Virus record (IMG/VR): IMGVR_UViG_3300045922_000418
Coordinates: 1-31,364 of that record
Length of the DNA: 31,364 nt
Strand: one strand, 5' to 3'
DNA from: a virus
The notes under the pieces are model-generated. The model saw only the letters and a program-made list of their open reading frames with translations. It was not told the DNA's origin and did not search any database. The translations under genes were made by a program, and so were the position numbers. Shown here one piece after another: positions 23,776 to 30,865 of this stretch (position 1 is the first letter of the stretch; every line of letters begins with the position of its first letter).

Positions 23776-26035
23776 ACTCAACAACCTTATAGTTTTGATT
23801 GTTTCTTTTCTTCATAATGTTTAGCTCACCTGTACCGGCCACAAGGTATTGTAGCGCGTCGTGAACGTGTGAGTATTCGTTCTTTTCAGGTTCAGGAAGT
23901 GTGCGTGCGGCGTCGCCGTGTCCTATTTTGCGATATCTGTAACCGCCATTAAAGCCTTGGCGTAGTCTTTTGCATTTGTTGCCGACAATCATAGCCGGCT
24001 GGCCGTGCACCATGCGTGATAGTATGCTGTTTACGCCTTCAAGTCTTTCCTGAAACCTGAATCCGGGGGAGGGGTAAACCTCAATGCCTTCGCCTTTCAG
24101 GATGTCGAAATAAGTTCGTTCGTCTGTTTGTGATTTGTGACCGCCGGCAGGGTCTCCCCACCATCTAATGTTATGGGTTGGAAAATCGGCGGATATTTGT
24201 TGCTTGAGAAACCTTGAAAATCCAACGGCGCCAATGTCTGATGCGCATAGCTCCCATATAATTTGATACTGCCCCGTTGCTGTTTGCTGTGCTATAACCG
24301 CCGCTGGGCTACGGCCTGATGCATCAAGGCCGCCGATTAACAATTTGCCTGGTATGATTGATATGTTTTTATCAGTGTAGTGCGTATCGTCATTCCACAC
24401 GCCTTCATAAACGGATGCCCCGTCATGGAAGTAGCCGTATTTGCCGTGGACGTATACATTGACCCATTCTTTGGGCTTGCCGATCGACATGTTCTCATAA
24501 TATCCATCGGGCAGGTTTTTCTTATTCTCGGCCTGTGCGGATGTTCCGCTTGGCTGTTTATACATGGATACATTCGACGGCTTTAGCTCTTCGCATAGCT
24601 TATATATCCAGCCACCAACATCAGGCGGGTTTGTATCGGCAATGATACCCGACCAGAAGGGCTGGTCTACTGATTTTTTTTGAGGGAAGCGCCCCGGGCG
24701 GGTTTGCGCTTCACGGAATACGGTTTCATCAATGTATCGCAATTCATTAAACCAGATTCCGGTGCATTCTAGTGACATAAGTTTGCCGATATCCAATGGC
24801 CCATCAAGTGCCATGAATATCATTTCCAGCTTTAGCGTTGTGCCGTCTGTCATGGGGTGTTCTATAAGCTGTCTATACGGTGAACGGCCTGTAATTTCAG
24901 CGCCCTTGAATACATGAGGGCCGAACCAGTCTTTCCATGTTGCCATTGTTGTTGTTTCCAGCTGTGGCAATGTGTTACGCACAACAACCCACCTTGAATG
25001 ACGCACGCCTTTTTTATTGGCGGGCATGTTCATAGCACGCATATAGATTTCCCAGCAGCATCCTACTGATTTGCCGCTATTGTGGTGTATTGCCCCGTCC
25101 TCTGTTATATAATTGTTTACATCCAACACTTGAATATCCCAATAAATTTGCTTGACCGGCAATCTTTCTATTTTTAATATAGCCCCTTCGGATAAGGGTG
25201 TAGGGTATGAATGAGAATACGAGGAAGATTTTAAGTCTTGCAGATGGTGTTTTAACATCAACCGAGATTGCAAGGCAGGTTTGTTTAAGCCCTCGTTATG
25301 TTCGCAGAGTTCTTTTGAGGCATGATGCCCCTCGCCCGAATCAGGGCGCTCAATCAGGGCAGAAAAATCATCAATGGAAATCGGGAAGGCGGATTGATTT
25401 GGACGGCTATGTGACAGTAACATGTCAATCAGATCATCCTTATGCGCGTCATCGTTCCAATCGGGAGCAGAAAATAATCTTTGAACATCGTCTTGTGATG
25501 GAACAAATTCTGGGAAGGTATCTTGAACCTCAAGAAGTCGTTGACCATATTGACGGGCTAACTTTGCATAACCACCCATCAAATTTAAGAGTTTTCGAGA
25601 ATAACGCGGCGCATTTGAGAGTAACTCTTGCAGGGAAATGTCCAAAGTTTTCTGCTCTTGGAGCGAAAAATGTAGGAACACGCTCTGACCTTGGCAAAGA
25701 GTATCAACCCGTTGATATGTATGGTCGGCGCAAAGCAGCAGGTGATGTCCGCTTGCGACAAATTTTCCTTGCGTGGTTGTCACTTGATAAAGATAGTCCC
25801 TACCTTTTGGGAACGCACCACCTGTTGGAGAAAATTGGTATTGACCCCTATCAGCGTTCCAGCTTAGAACGCGCATTGGCCGATCTATCTGCTCGATGGG
25901 CATAGAGCCGTATTCTGTAACAACCTTTGTGTCACCGGCCAAGCATCCCACAGGACCCATAACAATCCGTATGAAATTATTGTCTTTATGAAACTGCGCC
26001 ATGGTTGGCGAGCATGAGTACTCTAGGTTCGTCAT
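23759..26035 (-). CDS. terL: Large terminase subunit precursor with intein in Walker A
   Basis: This 758-residue frame contains the terminase ATPase and nuclease and, from Cys31 to Asn319, an intein. After splicing, a 469-residue TerL remains. The extein halves GPVG (27-30) and SGKS (320-323) rebuild the Walker A motif GPVGSGKS. LECTGIWFNEL (about 422-432) is the Walker B/catalytic Glu region. The RNase H-like nuclease acidic residues are Asp571 (GGLDASG), Asp628 (WGDPAGG) and Asp726 (HDALQY). The enzyme pumps and cuts DNA during head filling. The start overlaps the HNH-like gene stop (ATGA). Without splicing the ATPase cannot work, so the intein must be active for phage growth. Confidence 0.93.
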   Translation of the reverse strand: MTNLEYSCSPTMAQFHKDNNFIRIVMGPVGCLAGDTKVVTEYGSMPIEQIDRPMRVLSWNADRGQYQFSPTGGAFPKGRDYLYQVTTTQGKFVASGHHLLLCADHTYQRVDTLCQGQSVFLHFSLQEQKTLDISLQELLSNAPRYSRKLLNLMGGYAKLARQYGQRLLEVQDTFPEFVPSQDDVQRLFSAPDWNDDAHKDDLIDMLLSHSRPNQSAFPISIDDFSALIERPDSGEGHHASKELCEHNEGLNKPALQSRLMLKHHLQDLKSSSYSHSYPTPLSEGAILKIERLPVKQIYWDIQVLDVNNYITEDGAIHHNSGKSVGCCWEIYMRAMNMPANKKGVRHSRWVVVRNTLPQLETTTMATWKDWFGPHVFKGAEITGRSPYRQLIEHPMTDGTTLKLEMIFMALDGPLDIGKLMSLECTGIWFNELRYIDETVFREAQTRPGRFPQKKSVDQPFWSGIIADTNPPDVGGWIYKLCEELKPSNVSMYKQPSGTSAQAENKKNLPDGYYENMSIGKPKEWVNVYVHGKYGYFHDGASVYEGVWNDDTHYTDKNISIIPGKLLIGGLDASGRSPAAVIAQQTATGQYQIIWELCASDIGAVGFSRFLKQQISADFPTHNIRWWGDPAGGHKSQTDERTYFDILKGEGIEVYPSPGFRFQERLEGVNSILSRMVHGQPAMIVGNKCKRLRQGFNGGYRYRKIGHGDAARTLPEPEKNEYSHVHDALQYLVAGTGELNIMKKRNNQNYKVVEYDTDW
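25152..25180 (+). promoter_or_regulatory. Promoter-like boxes for the antisense HNH gene
   Basis: On the plus strand TTGACC (25152-25157) and TAATAT (25175-25180) have a 17-base spacer, within the DNA that encodes the C-terminal splicing domain on the other strand. The start of the HNH gene lies 27 bases downstream. A small hairpin CCCTT-N5-AAGGG (25184-25198) holds the Shine-Dalgarno-like AAGGG in one arm. Confidence 0.5.
25207..25905 (+). CDS. HTH + HNH homing endonuclease, antisense inside the TerL intein
   Basis: This 232-residue protein starts at ATG 25207, with AAGGG (25194-25198) eight bases upstream. Residues 15-37 form a helix-turn-helix (LTSTEIARQVCLSPRYVRRV). Residues about 62-140 are a canonical phage HNH domain: GYV, EHRLVMEQILGR, VVDHIDGLTLHN, HPSNLRV and a final AAH; the likely catalytic and metal residues are His114, Asn122 or Asn126, and His136. 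It is wholly contained in the terminase precursor gene on the opposite strand (precursor residues 44-277). Such enzymes cut intein-free alleles and drive the element into them. The C-terminal 70 residues run antisense to the essential N-terminal splicing domain. Codon first positions of the two genes face each other. Confidence 0.88.
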   Translation: MNENTRKILSLADGVLTSTEIARQVCLSPRYVRRVLLRHDAPRPNQGAQSGQKNHQWKSGRRIDLDGYVTVTCQSDHPYARHRSNREQKIIFEHRLVMEQILGRYLEPQEVVDHIDGLTLHNHPSNLRVFENNAAHLRVTLAGKCPKFSALGAKNVGTRSDLGKEYQPVDMYGRRKAAGDVRLRQIFLAWLSLDKDSPYLLGTHHLLEKIGIDPYQRSSLERALADLSARWA

Positions 26036-26292
26036 GTTTTGATTAAGCTTTTTTTCTTAGCCGTTTTTGTTCTGGCAAAAGACCTGTTTGTGCTTTTGTC
26101 TTGAACCCTTAAATTCGATTTGCTGTTGTCTTTGGGGTTACCGTTTTTATGATCGACATCTTTGCCATCACCTTTGCGAACCTTGCCTTCTTTTTCCAAT
26201 AAAGAGCGAGCCTTGTTACGGCTGGCGCGGTTTTTTTTCTGTTCAGGCTTGCTATGATAATTGTCATATTCTTTTTTATAGTTTCTTGCCAT
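26032..26292 (-). CDS. Small HNH-like phage protein upstream of TerL
   Basis: This 86-residue, very basic protein has the layout YDNYHSKPEQKKNRASRN then GDGKDVDHKNGNPKDNSKSN then LRVQDKSTNRSFARTK. This is a common phage protein encoded beside terminase genes; it carries an HNH-like VDHKNGN...N...NRS core. Many phages need an HNH protein near the terminase for efficient packaging cuts, and that role is plausible. Its stop overlaps the terL start (ATGA). It is not a relative of the HNH in the intein beyond the shared fold. Confidence 0.8.
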   Translation of the reverse strand: MARNYKKEYDNYHSKPEQKKNRASRNKARSLLEKEGKVRKGDGKDVDHKNGNPKDNSKSNLRVQDKSTNRSFARTKTAKKKSLIKT

Positions 26293-26728
26293 CTATTACA
26301 ATGTCCCCTTGTATTGATTCAGGCTGATCGAGAGAGATATTGATTGTAACGGGGGCTTGTTTTTGTTTGTTGTCTTTTTCAAACAGCCCTAACATTCTGT
26401 ATTCCAATTCGTGTGTCTTAACCAAGGCAGAAGCTACGCTGTATTCTCCCGAGGATAGGGCGTCTTGCAATACGGATTGGGTCTCTTTGAATTTGCCGAC
26501 GGCTTGTTCTATTTCACGGCCGGCAATAACATCAAGCGCGTTGTTTATTATTTTTTTGCACTGGCTTGTGAATTCTGGATCCTTCTCTAGGGTCATCAGC
26601 TGTTTCCTCGATATGTTCAGCCGCTTTGCTGCTGCTTTCAGATCGAAGTCCTTGGCCAGTTCCTTCAGGAGCTGTGTCTTCATGCTGGATTTCGCTATCT
26701 TCACATCGTCCGGATTTTTGTAAGCCAT
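26276..26728 (-). CDS. terS: Small terminase subunit
   Basis: This 150-residue protein is placed at the ATG at 26728, preceded by a weak GAGAGA binding site; the frame opens 72 bases earlier. An N-terminal helix-turn-helix (KELAKDFDLKAAAKRLNISR then KQLMTLEKDPEF) would bind the pac site, and a long helical part (ALDVIAGREIEQAVGKFKETQ) would form the ring. The C-terminus is short and polar. Position two genes before TerL and this domain order support TerS. It overlaps the next gene by 17 bases. Confidence 0.78.
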   Translation of the reverse strand: MAYKNPDDVKIAKSSMKTQLLKELAKDFDLKAAAKRLNISRKQLMTLEKDPEFTSQCKKIINNALDVIAGREIEQAVGKFKETQSVLQDALSSGEYSVASALVKTHELEYRMLGLFEKDNKQKQAPVTINISLDQPESIQGDIVIDGKKL

Positions 26729-26891
26729 TATTGTTCTCTCTCTTTTTTTCCTGAATACGCTGGCGGGCTTTTTCACGCCTGATGATTTCCATGGCCTCAA
26801 ACTGTGCTAAATGCGGGTCTTGTCCGGCCTGAATAGCATCAGATACTCTTGTATCAATAAATCTTCTAGGATGTTTGATCGACATATTCAC
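26532..26891 (-). CDS. Hypothetical protein overlapping the TerS gene
   Basis: This 119-codon frame starts at GTG 26891 (AAGGA five bases upstream) or ATG 26885. The first 54 residues, before TerS begins, look like a real small protein (RRFIDTRVSDAIQAG, then a charged helix EAMEIIRREKARQRIQEKKR). The rest is in a different frame within TerS and is low-complexity and charged. It may be a genuine gene with a long overlap. It starts inside the end of the preceding zinc-finger gene. Confidence 0.5.
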   Translation of the reverse strand: MNMSIKHPRRFIDTRVSDAIQAGQDPHLAQFEAMEIIRREKARQRIQEKKRENNNGLQKSGRCEDSEIQHEDTAPEGTGQGLRSESSSKAAEHIEETADDPREGSRIHKPVQKNNKQRA

Positions 26892-27228
26892 TTAAGTCCT
26901 TATAAATGCTTGGCAATAGTTTACCTATTTCAGCGGTGAATACAACGGTATGGTTTTCAGGCAGGGACACAATGCCTAGCGAGGTTTTGAACAATTCTTT
27001 TGTGTCTTCATTGCGGATGACATGGGTGTAGGCGAGCTTGTCGGGCTTGCCTTTGTATTGGGTTTTGCGGCGCTCTCGTCTGACAGCATTGTCGCAGTCT
27101 TTACAGCGTTTGTGAGTGTGGTAATGATATTGGCCGCACATACCGCACCGCCTTTTTTTAAGGCTGGTATCGTTGGGCTTGCGCTCGCCGTTTTCATCTA
27201 GCCAATGTGGTCTTTTCCAATTTATCAT
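26866..27228 (-). CDS. Small zinc-finger-like phage protein
   Basis: This 120-residue protein has a C-x2-C ... C-x2-C knuckle (CGMCGQYHYHTHKRCKDC, residues about 28-45) with an HxH between the pairs, followed by a basic stretch RRERRKTQYKGKP. The C-terminal half is beta/alpha without a known motif. No good Shine-Dalgarno precedes the ATG. Zinc knuckles of this sort bind DNA or partner proteins. It is the first gene of the unbroken late operon, so a late regulator is one option. Confidence 0.65.
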   Translation of the reverse strand: MINWKRPHWLDENGERKPNDTSLKKRRCGMCGQYHYHTHKRCKDCDNAVRRERRKTQYKGKPDKLAYTHVIRNEDTKELFKTSLGIVSLPENHTVVFTAEIGKLLPSIYKDLSEYVDQTS

Positions 27229-27303
27229 AGAGGAATGGTATCATGGCATTGGGGCATTGTTCAAGCAGATTGTATTGCCGGTTTTATGATAGTACCCCAG
27301 CAC

Positions 27304-27335
27304 AAAAAACGCACGATATCAAAGTACCGTGCGTT
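27304..27335 (-). terminator. Rho-independent terminator, leftward
   Basis: On the minus strand an 11-bp stem with one mismatch (AACGCACGGTA / TATCGTGCGTT, loop of six) is followed by six Ts. It ends the transcript of the small membrane protein gene at 27355-27534 and separates it from the main late operon. Confidence 0.75.
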
Positions 27336-27354
27336 ATAATGTTGGTGGAATTGG

Positions 27355-27534
27355 TTATTGATATGTATCGCAGCTTAATTGCATTTCCTCCATTTGCGCA
27401 GGTGTCCAATCATAGATCGGGCGACACAATTCTTTTTCAAGCCCTTTGTAAAAGGCGGCTGACAAGATTGCGAAAACCGCTGCGAAAAATACGGTTGTGA
27501 TTGTTATGTCTTTAAAGTTCATTGTTTTTTCCAT
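27355..27534 (-). CDS. Small single-pass membrane protein
   Basis: This 59-residue protein starts at the ATG at 27534 with GGAGA seven bases upstream; the frame opens at 27573 but without a site. One membrane segment (ITITTVFFAAVFAILSAAFY, about residues 10-29) is followed by a short polar tail with two cysteines. It is set apart from the late operon by its own terminator, so it is probably an early or constitutive leftward gene. Function is unknown. Confidence 0.6.
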   Translation of the reverse strand: MEKTMNFKDITITTVFFAAVFAILSAAFYKGLEKELCRPIYDWTPAQMEEMQLSCDTYQ

Positions 27535-27672
27535 GTCAAATCTCCATTTGTTACTGGTTATATTTTTCAGCATAACATATTTGTATCAGTTTAATACAGA
27601 TAATATTGCATATCAGCCATGCAAGTATTACATGGCTTGTGAATATAAAGCCAGCGGCCAGAAACGAGGCAC

Positions 27673-27692
27673 TGTTGCAAAAATGTCACAGT
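27673..27692. repeat. Origin-region direct repeat, copy 1
   Basis: A 20-base word beginning TGTTGCAAAAA and ending TGTCACAGT is identical to the copy at 27721-27740, with 48 bases between starts. A shortened version occurs in the promoter at 4363. Confidence 0.9.
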
Positions 27693-27720
27693 AATTTTGT
27701 AGTTTTGGAAAATGAGATAG

Positions 27721-27752
27721 TGTTGCAAAAATGTCACAGTGTTTTTGTAACA
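27721..27752. repeat. Origin-region direct repeat, copy 2, within a dyad
   Basis: The second copy of the 20-base word (27721-27740) is extended by TTTTTGTAACA (27742-27752). This pairs with TGTTGCAAAAA (27721-27731) at 10 of 11 positions, making a dyad of about 32 bases. Initiator or repressor binding is plausible. Confidence 0.85.
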
Positions 27753-28228
27753 GTATTTGGAGGGTAGGGGTTTTCCTTAAACCAAAGCTTTAACGCGCTA
27801 CCCCGCCACACTTTTCATAAAATTGTGTGATAACGTTTATTGTGTAAAATAAACGATCGTTTAACATCAATGACTTAGCTCATTATTGGGGTAAAAACAG
27901 CAATTGCTACGGAAAACAGGGGGGGGTGTTCTCGCAATATGAAAAAAACGACCCCCGAAAGGCCGAGGTTTTTTGCGCGTATATCTATCCCCCCGACATT
28001 TTTTGCCTCACGCGCGATTTTCCTTACGCGCTATTTGAATGTGCTTTTATTTGCGATATGAACCGCGCTGAATGCGATTGTTTTGTTTTTATATACCATG
28101 GTAGCGGGGAATATTACACAGCACTCAGCGTGGCTTAAATCGGCTTATTTAGCAGTGTCATTTTATGACAAGAGGGTGCTTTTATAGATCATAATTATTT
28201 ATTGTTATAAATCAATTACTTAAAGGTC

Positions 28229-28314
28229 ACGGTTTTCTGAAACCGTTGCTCAGCCTATTTTAGCGAGGACTTTGAATCAAAAAACGAATATTATAAAATT
28301 AAAACCGTTGCTCA
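28229..28314. repeat. AAACCGTTGCTCA repeat pair with hairpin
   Basis: The 13-base word AAACCGTTGCTCA occurs at 28240-28252 and 28302-28314, 62 bases apart. The first copy is also one arm of a hairpin, ACGGTTT-N4-AAACCGT (28229-28246). Confidence 0.85.
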
Positions 28315-28627
28315 CTGCGACTTACAGAATAAAATTTATTTTAGGTGGGGGTGGGGGGTGTGTATACCAGAGGGGGGGTCTCCTATACATAATATATATA
28401 TTATATATATATATCTCTTATATTAAATAAATTCGTAAATTAGGCTCAGCAAGGGTTAGAATATTTTAAAATACAAAATTAAATTCCATTTTTGAAAAAA
28501 AATAACACTTTGTATTACTTTTTCATTGTATTACTTTGTTTCATATTTTATGTTTGTTTTTGATACATTCTGTATTGACTTTTCTTTTACCGTGGTTGAT
28601 TCTAGAAACCTGTCTTTGGAGGGGCAT

Positions 28628-30865
28628 ATGGTTGATTTAACGAAATTCTATTCTGGTGACTTTGAGCGCGACTATGCTTATGGGGATAGTCGTGTGATGT
28701 TTTTGGACGCTATGGCTTCTCATGGTTACGGTTCACTGCCTGTTGTGTTGAAGGTTGGGCAGTTTGGCAAGATTGATAGCCCTTTGGATAATCGTAAGGG
28801 TAAGGGTTCTGCTTGGTATATTTATAATGAGGTTGATGTTGACGGCTCTGTCTTGGGTTTTGGCACATATGGGTGTTGGAAATCGGGAGATAGGTTTGTT
28901 TGGTGTTCCAAGAAGGTTGCCGGTATGAACTTTAGAGAGAGGGCGCAGTATAATGTCGAGCGTGAGGCGATGCGTCAGCGTGAGGAGGAGTTGGAAAAGC
29001 TGCGCCATGCCGAGGCGGCTGCTGAGTGTCAGGCTATTTATGAAGGCGCCTCTGATGCCTTGGAGCATGGGTATTATATAAAGAAGGGTATCAAGCCTGT
29101 TGTTGGTGTCCGGCTTGATGGCAAGGGGCGGCTTATTGTGCCTGTATTGAATGAGGATGGCCATATCATGTCCTTGCAAAGGATTGATAAAAATGGCGGG
29201 AAGTACTTTTATGGCGGTGGCCGGTCAAAGGGTGGATACTTTGTTATTGAAGGGGATGCTTCTCTTGTTATGGTGACAGAAGGCTTGGCGACCGGTCAAA
29301 GCGTTCATGAGGCCACCAATGCTACTGTTTATGTCGCATTTAATGCGGGCAATCTATATCCCGTATGCTCTGTTGTGGCAAAGAGGTTCGGAAATACCGC
29401 AAAGATTACAGTGTGCGCGGATAATGATGAAAACACAGCCGGCAATCCGGGTGTTACCAAAGGGGCGCAAGCCGCAACCGCCCATGGCTTTGATATCGTT
29501 TATCCCGATACGCATGGAGATTGGAATGATATTCATAATCAGCATGGATTGGATTTTATCAAGTCTAAGCTTGTAAAGACAGTGCAGGCCTATGAAAAGA
29601 AAAAGGTGGTTGAAAGCGACACGCCTAAGCCGCTGGGCTTTATGGCAGATGTTATTAATTATTATAATGCAACCGCTGGAATAGATCAGCCGGGCTTTGC
29701 CGTGCAAACAGCACTGGCCGTTGCTTCTGTTGTGTGTGGGCGGTGGTACAAAACCAGCTATGAAAACTACACCTCGCTTTATCTGCTCAATGTTGGAAAG
29801 TCATCCACCGGCAAAGAACATGCAAAGACAGTGGTTGAAAGAATACTTTATGCCGCTGGGCAGGATGCACTTATTGCTGGGGACGGATATACATCAGCCG
29901 GTGCAGTCTTTACAGCCCTGCTGAATAAACCAAGGCATATTACAGTGATTGACGAGCTTGGGCGTTATTTAGAGGCCGGTAAAACAGGCGGCGTGTCCAA
30001 CCAAAGGGAAGCCAATACAAAGCTCATGGAAAGCATTACAAGGGCGCACTCTGTTTTAAGACCGCCCACATATTCGACAATGTCAGCCGGAAAAAATCAG
30101 GACTTAAACACCGGACGAGTCATTCATAATCCCTGCGTGACCATGCTGGCCATGACAACGCCCGTCACCTTGTTTGATAGCCTTGATGCCAAAGCCATCA
30201 AGGACGGCTTTATCGGGCGTTTCATTATATCCATGTCTAATGTTGACAGGCAAGTCAGGATACACAAGCCGGCATTGGAAGTACCGCCCGCTATCGTGCA
30301 ATGGATTGATGCGATCAATAAAAGGGCAGGTAGTAATAACGAAACAGCATCCGAGCCGACAAAACCACAAGTCCTTGAACTAACATCCGGCGCCCATGAT
30401 ATGCAAGTCGATTTTCAAAAGTTTTGCATGGACCAATGCAATAAACTTGAAGCCTTCGGCATGGAAGAGCTACCTAGCAAATCAAACGAAATGGCCTTGC
30501 GCGTAGCCCTTATTCATGCCCTGTCCCGTGACCCGCAAGCAACATCTGTAGAAACGCCGGACATGGACTTTGCAATAGCCTATGTTAAAAAATGCCTCAT
30601 GGAAACCATAGCAGCCCTAAAGCTATCAATCTCATCAAGCGATTACGAGGCCGCCAAAAAGGAAATACTCATCGACTTGCGAAATCGCGGCCAAAATGGT
30701 ATAACTTGGGCTTCAATGCAAAAAAATGCCCCTTATTCAAAGCACAAACAAAAAGACCTCAAAGATATACTCAATGCGCTGAAGGATGCAGAGCTGGCCA
30801 TTGATGAATTATATCAACCACCGCAACGCGGAAGACCAACAACACGATGGATTGCTATAAAATAA
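28628..30865 (+). CDS. TOPRIM primase with C-terminal DUF3987-like ATPase domain
   Basis: This 745-residue protein starts at the ATG at 28628 with GGAGGGG upstream; the frame opens 102 bases earlier but that part is low-complexity. The TOPRIM part has VTEGLATGQS (catalytic Glu) and CADNDENTAG (Asp-x-Asp-like) at about residues 215-275. The C-terminal part is DUF3987-like: NVGKSSTGKEHA is a P-loop in which GKE replaces the usual GKS/T, and ITVIDELGRYL is Walker B. A linker region follows the N-terminal 170 residues, which carry a charged helix. It probably primes and unwinds at the phage origin just upstream. The last 19 bases overlap the RusA-like gene. Confidence 0.83.
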   Translation: MVDLTKFYSGDFERDYAYGDSRVMFLDAMASHGYGSLPVVLKVGQFGKIDSPLDNRKGKGSAWYIYNEVDVDGSVLGFGTYGCWKSGDRFVWCSKKVAGMNFRERAQYNVEREAMRQREEELEKLRHAEAAAECQAIYEGASDALEHGYYIKKGIKPVVGVRLDGKGRLIVPVLNEDGHIMSLQRIDKNGGKYFYGGGRSKGGYFVIEGDASLVMVTEGLATGQSVHEATNATVYVAFNAGNLYPVCSVVAKRFGNTAKITVCADNDENTAGNPGVTKGAQAATAHGFDIVYPDTHGDWNDIHNQHGLDFIKSKLVKTVQAYEKKKVVESDTPKPLGFMADVINYYNATAGIDQPGFAVQTALAVASVVCGRWYKTSYENYTSLYLLNVGKSSTGKEHAKTVVERILYAAGQDALIAGDGYTSAGAVFTALLNKPRHITVIDELGRYLEAGKTGGVSNQREANTKLMESITRAHSVLRPPTYSTMSAGKNQDLNTGRVIHNPCVTMLAMTTPVTLFDSLDAKAIKDGFIGRFIISMSNVDRQVRIHKPALEVPPAIVQWIDAINKRAGSNNETASEPTKPQVLELTSGAHDMQVDFQKFCMDQCNKLEAFGMEELPSKSNEMALRVALIHALSRDPQATSVETPDMDFAIAYVKKCLMETIAALKLSISSSDYEAAKKEILIDLRNRGQNGITWASMQKNAPYSKHKQKDLKDILNALKDAELAIDELYQPPQRGRPTTRWIAIK

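Larger units (their letters stand above)
25079..25945 (-). mobile_element. Intein in TerL (289 residues), no in-frame endonuclease
   Basis: The splicing junctions are Cys1 (CLAGDTKVV, block A) and HHN-Ser+1. Block B is KFVASGHHLLL (Ser-x-x-His in place of the usual Thr-x-x-His) at precursor residues 91-101. Blocks F and G are YWDIQVLDVNNYITEDGAIHHN, read in two parts at 298-319. It is a class 1 intein by its Cys1, penultimate His and terminal Asn. The stretch between blocks (about residues 116-284) has no LAGLIDADG, HNH or GIY-YIG motif. It is the antisense reading of the HNH gene at 25207-25905. Confidence 0.92.
27535..28627. other. Gene-poor repeat-rich region, putative replication origin and control region
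   Basis: Nearly 1.1 kb lacks a convincing gene. It holds direct repeats (27673, 27721), a 14-bp palindrome at 27850-27863 (TAAACGATCGTTTA) next to CGTTTAT-N8-ATAAACG (27834-27855), a stem AGCCATG-N9-CATGGCT (27615-27637), G-runs (27919-27926, 28347-28378), a second repeat pair near 28240 and 28302, and an (AT)n tract at 28389-28414. It separates the leftward late genes from the rightward primase gene. The mix of iteron-like repeats, palindromes and an easily melted tract is what an origin looks like; that role is inference. Confidence 0.6.

Noticed and set aside
25198-25690. Intein linker read in the sense frame as a LAGLIDADG or other endonuclease
   Set aside because: No LAGLIDADG, HNH, GIY-YIG or PD-ExK motif is present in that frame; the antisense strand has the HNH.
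27229-27303. Late promoter TTGAAC-18-TACCAT upstream of the zinc-finger gene (minus strand)
   Set aside because: The -10 box is poor and the spacer is 18. A promoter is needed after the terminator, but this one is too weak to list as a feature.
27926-28138. 70-codon frame with many Cys and Phe in the intergenic region
   Set aside because: It starts at a GTG inside a G-run, has no proper binding site and odd composition; it overlaps origin-like repeats.
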